DNA of 64,000 nt from positions 4,342,501 through 4,406,500 of the forward strand of contig CM034104.1 of the NCBI GenBank assembly GCA_019914945.1. The letters are read 5' to 3'. Made by a program: the position numbers and the translations under genes. Below the pieces are notes generated by a model. It made no database searches. It worked only from the letters and a program-made list of their open reading frames with translations, and was not told the DNA's origin. Below are positions 62,261-64,000 of the stretch, piece by piece. How positions within the stretch are numbered: the stretch's first letter is position 1; every line of letters begins with the position of its first letter. The stretch comes from Typha latifolia (Eukaryota > Streptophyta > Magnoliopsida > Poales > Typhaceae).

Positions 62261-64000
62261 CTAGATGACAGCACCATCTGGGATTACAGAGTTCTTTGGC
62301 ACTACAGTGATTCCAGAGCGAATATAGAAGCCTTCTGATGGTCTATCAGCTTCTTCCACATTCTGCACACACAGCATAACAAATTAAGTGAACACATTGA
62401 TGTATCTTACTTCCAATAGATCTGTAAATTTATAATTAAGCAGCTTAGATTTAGCACAAAATTTTTTTAAAAAAAATTGGCAGAAAGCAACATACATCTG
62501 AGTTTGTGATGACCACGTTTTTCCCAATCCTTGCATTTTTGTCAATGATACAATTCCTAAGGAGAAGTACAGCATCAGATGGTTCTCAAGACTACCTGAG
62601 GTGAGACAGCATTGCATAATATTTGGCAAAACTTACCTTATCTTGGTGTGCTCTCCGACGCCGACTGGAACCTTTCCTTCGACGAGGCAAGATGCTCTCT
62701 CTGCCTCAGTTTGGTAATAGTCTGCCCCCATCATCATTGTATCCTTAACAATCAGATTCAGTTAGCAATCTTCATTCATGGAAGTTAAAGCCCACAACAA
62801 AAATTCTTCATAAAGAATGAAACTAACATAAGATTATTCCTCGATGACTACTAAATATTGCACTCATGATTCATGAATCCAAGAGCAGGATCAGATGTAC
62901 TGAACCATGTTCTGCCAGTATAATATTACAAGCTCTAAAGTGACTACCTTAAGCTCCACTCCATAGTCTAATCTTGAGCGGATGCCAACAATGGAATGTT
63001 CAACACTGCATTCTGTTAAAAAGCATCCATCTGAAACTATAGAGTTCACAACCTGCCGAAATGAGAGCAAACATACTCAACATAGTTTCAGATAAAAGGA
63101 CAAGTTAAAGCAAGAATTCTGTTTCTGAGGAACCTTACCCTACACTTTTCTATCTTAGTTGGAGGTAGAAACCGAGGCGACGTGACAATTGGCTTCAGCG
63201 GATCGAAAAAGTGAAATTCCGGGGACTTCAAAGAGCATTATAGAAGTTAGAAAGACACCCAGAAGAGCTTTGTTCTTGTCCATGGAAAAACTTTATAAAA
63301 GAATGTTTCAGAATGACCTGATCAGTAAGAGCCAGATTTGCATCAAAGAATGACTTTATTGTTCCAATATCTTCCCAGTAATCATCAAATAGATATGCCT
63401 ATGATTAAAAATAGAATACAATTAGCTGATTATAGAATTATAATGATCATTTTTTTAACAACTGCATGTCCTTTCTGAGTAAGAATCTTCCTTTACTATT
63501 GTAAAGGGAGAGACAGTGGAGAGACTGGAAGTCAGCATTGCAATAATATCTTAGACATTCATATATTAGCATTTGAAGGCAAACTTTTGAAATTGAAAGT
63601 ACCTGCACATTGTAGTCTTTGGAAGCCATAGGGATAATCTCTGATCCAAAATCATTGGCGCTTGGATAATGATGTCTAAAGGTGCAACAAGCAAGCAATA
63701 TTTGGAACAATTAATTTTGCATCAAATTTTAACTGAGCAGTCAATAATAAGCAGTCAGTCATTACTCATTACAAACTTAAATGCTTCAGAGAGTTTAAGG
63801 AAAAATGTAAATTAGCATGAGCTTAATGTTTGTATTGGCAAAGTAACCATGTCAGAAAGAACTTAAACTTGGATAATCAGTGGGAATTTCTAAGAGATAA
63901 CATAAAAAAAATTCCATATTTATTATCATCCAAAAATAGAGAAAAAAAGTGACCTTGTTTGTAATGATTGAATGATGAAGCACAACCATACCTTAAAAGT
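62261..64000 (-). CDS. Glucose-1-phosphate adenylyltransferase large subunit, 3' part
   Basis: ADP-glucose pyrophosphorylase makes ADP-glucose from glucose-1-phosphate and ATP, the committed step of plastid starch synthesis. The large subunit is mainly regulatory. Visible exons: 64000-63992 (partial), 63675-63603, 63398-63318, 63225-63139, 63052-62948, 62743-62637, 62556-62496, 62362-62261, all in phase. Signatures: [126 protein letters not shown] and the terminal GAVI. The QTEAE and EGFYIRSGI forms mark the large rather than the small subunit. The N-terminal catalytic half lies beyond the right edge. Confidence 0.93.

Overview
This is a window of nuclear DNA from a flowering plant. Genes are intron-rich with GT-AG junctions, noncoding DNA is strongly AT-rich, two genes encode plastid functions, and retrotransposons and DNA transposons fill introns and spacers. 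GC-rich first exons hint at a monocot, but the sequence alone does not settle this.

Five protein genes can be built exon by exon. (1) Minus strand, 29322 down to 5047: a diverged ROOT HAIR DEFECTIVE 3-like (RHD3/SEY1/atlastin-type) GTPase spread over at least 24 kb. Its first 12 exons join in frame. A 13th exon region looks damaged, and the C-terminal part is not seen. (2) Plus strand, 36156-55917: a complete eight-exon DEAD-box RNA helicase of the RH50 type, 693 residues. (3) Minus strand, 58144-56512: a four-exon gene for a 128-residue coiled-coil protein of unknown function. (4) Plus strand, 58887-61228: a three-exon plastid ribosomal protein L18 (uL18c). (5) Minus strand, from beyond the right edge to 62261: the 3' part of the large subunit of ADP-glucose pyrophosphorylase. 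Genes 3 and 4 are divergent with 742 bp between start codons. Genes 2 and 3, and genes 4 and 5, are tail to tail.

The left 36 kb is mostly the RHD3-like gene and its invaded introns. Intron 3 (9 kb) holds a decayed LINE interrupted by a 4.2-kb Ty1/copia element. Intron 9 holds a solo LTR (family A). The 8.4 kb between the damaged exon 13 region and the last visible exon holds a minus-strand LINE with a 755-bp hAT-like element inside it, and a 1.8-kb hAT-like element that splits a five-unit tandem array. Other non-autonomous elements lie at 1-347, 3191-4371 and 7279-7945. Between the RHD3-like gene and the helicase lies a 2-kb structure with arms of about 500 bp in inverted orientation.

The helicase introns are also invaded. 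Intron 4 holds a Ty3/gypsy integrase remnant. Intron 5 (8.6 kb) holds a family A solo LTR with another solo LTR (family R) nested in it, plus a second R copy. Direct target duplications mark most of these insertions, so their order can be read. The helicase reading frame survives all of them. No RNA genes, CRISPR arrays or bacterial-type features were seen.
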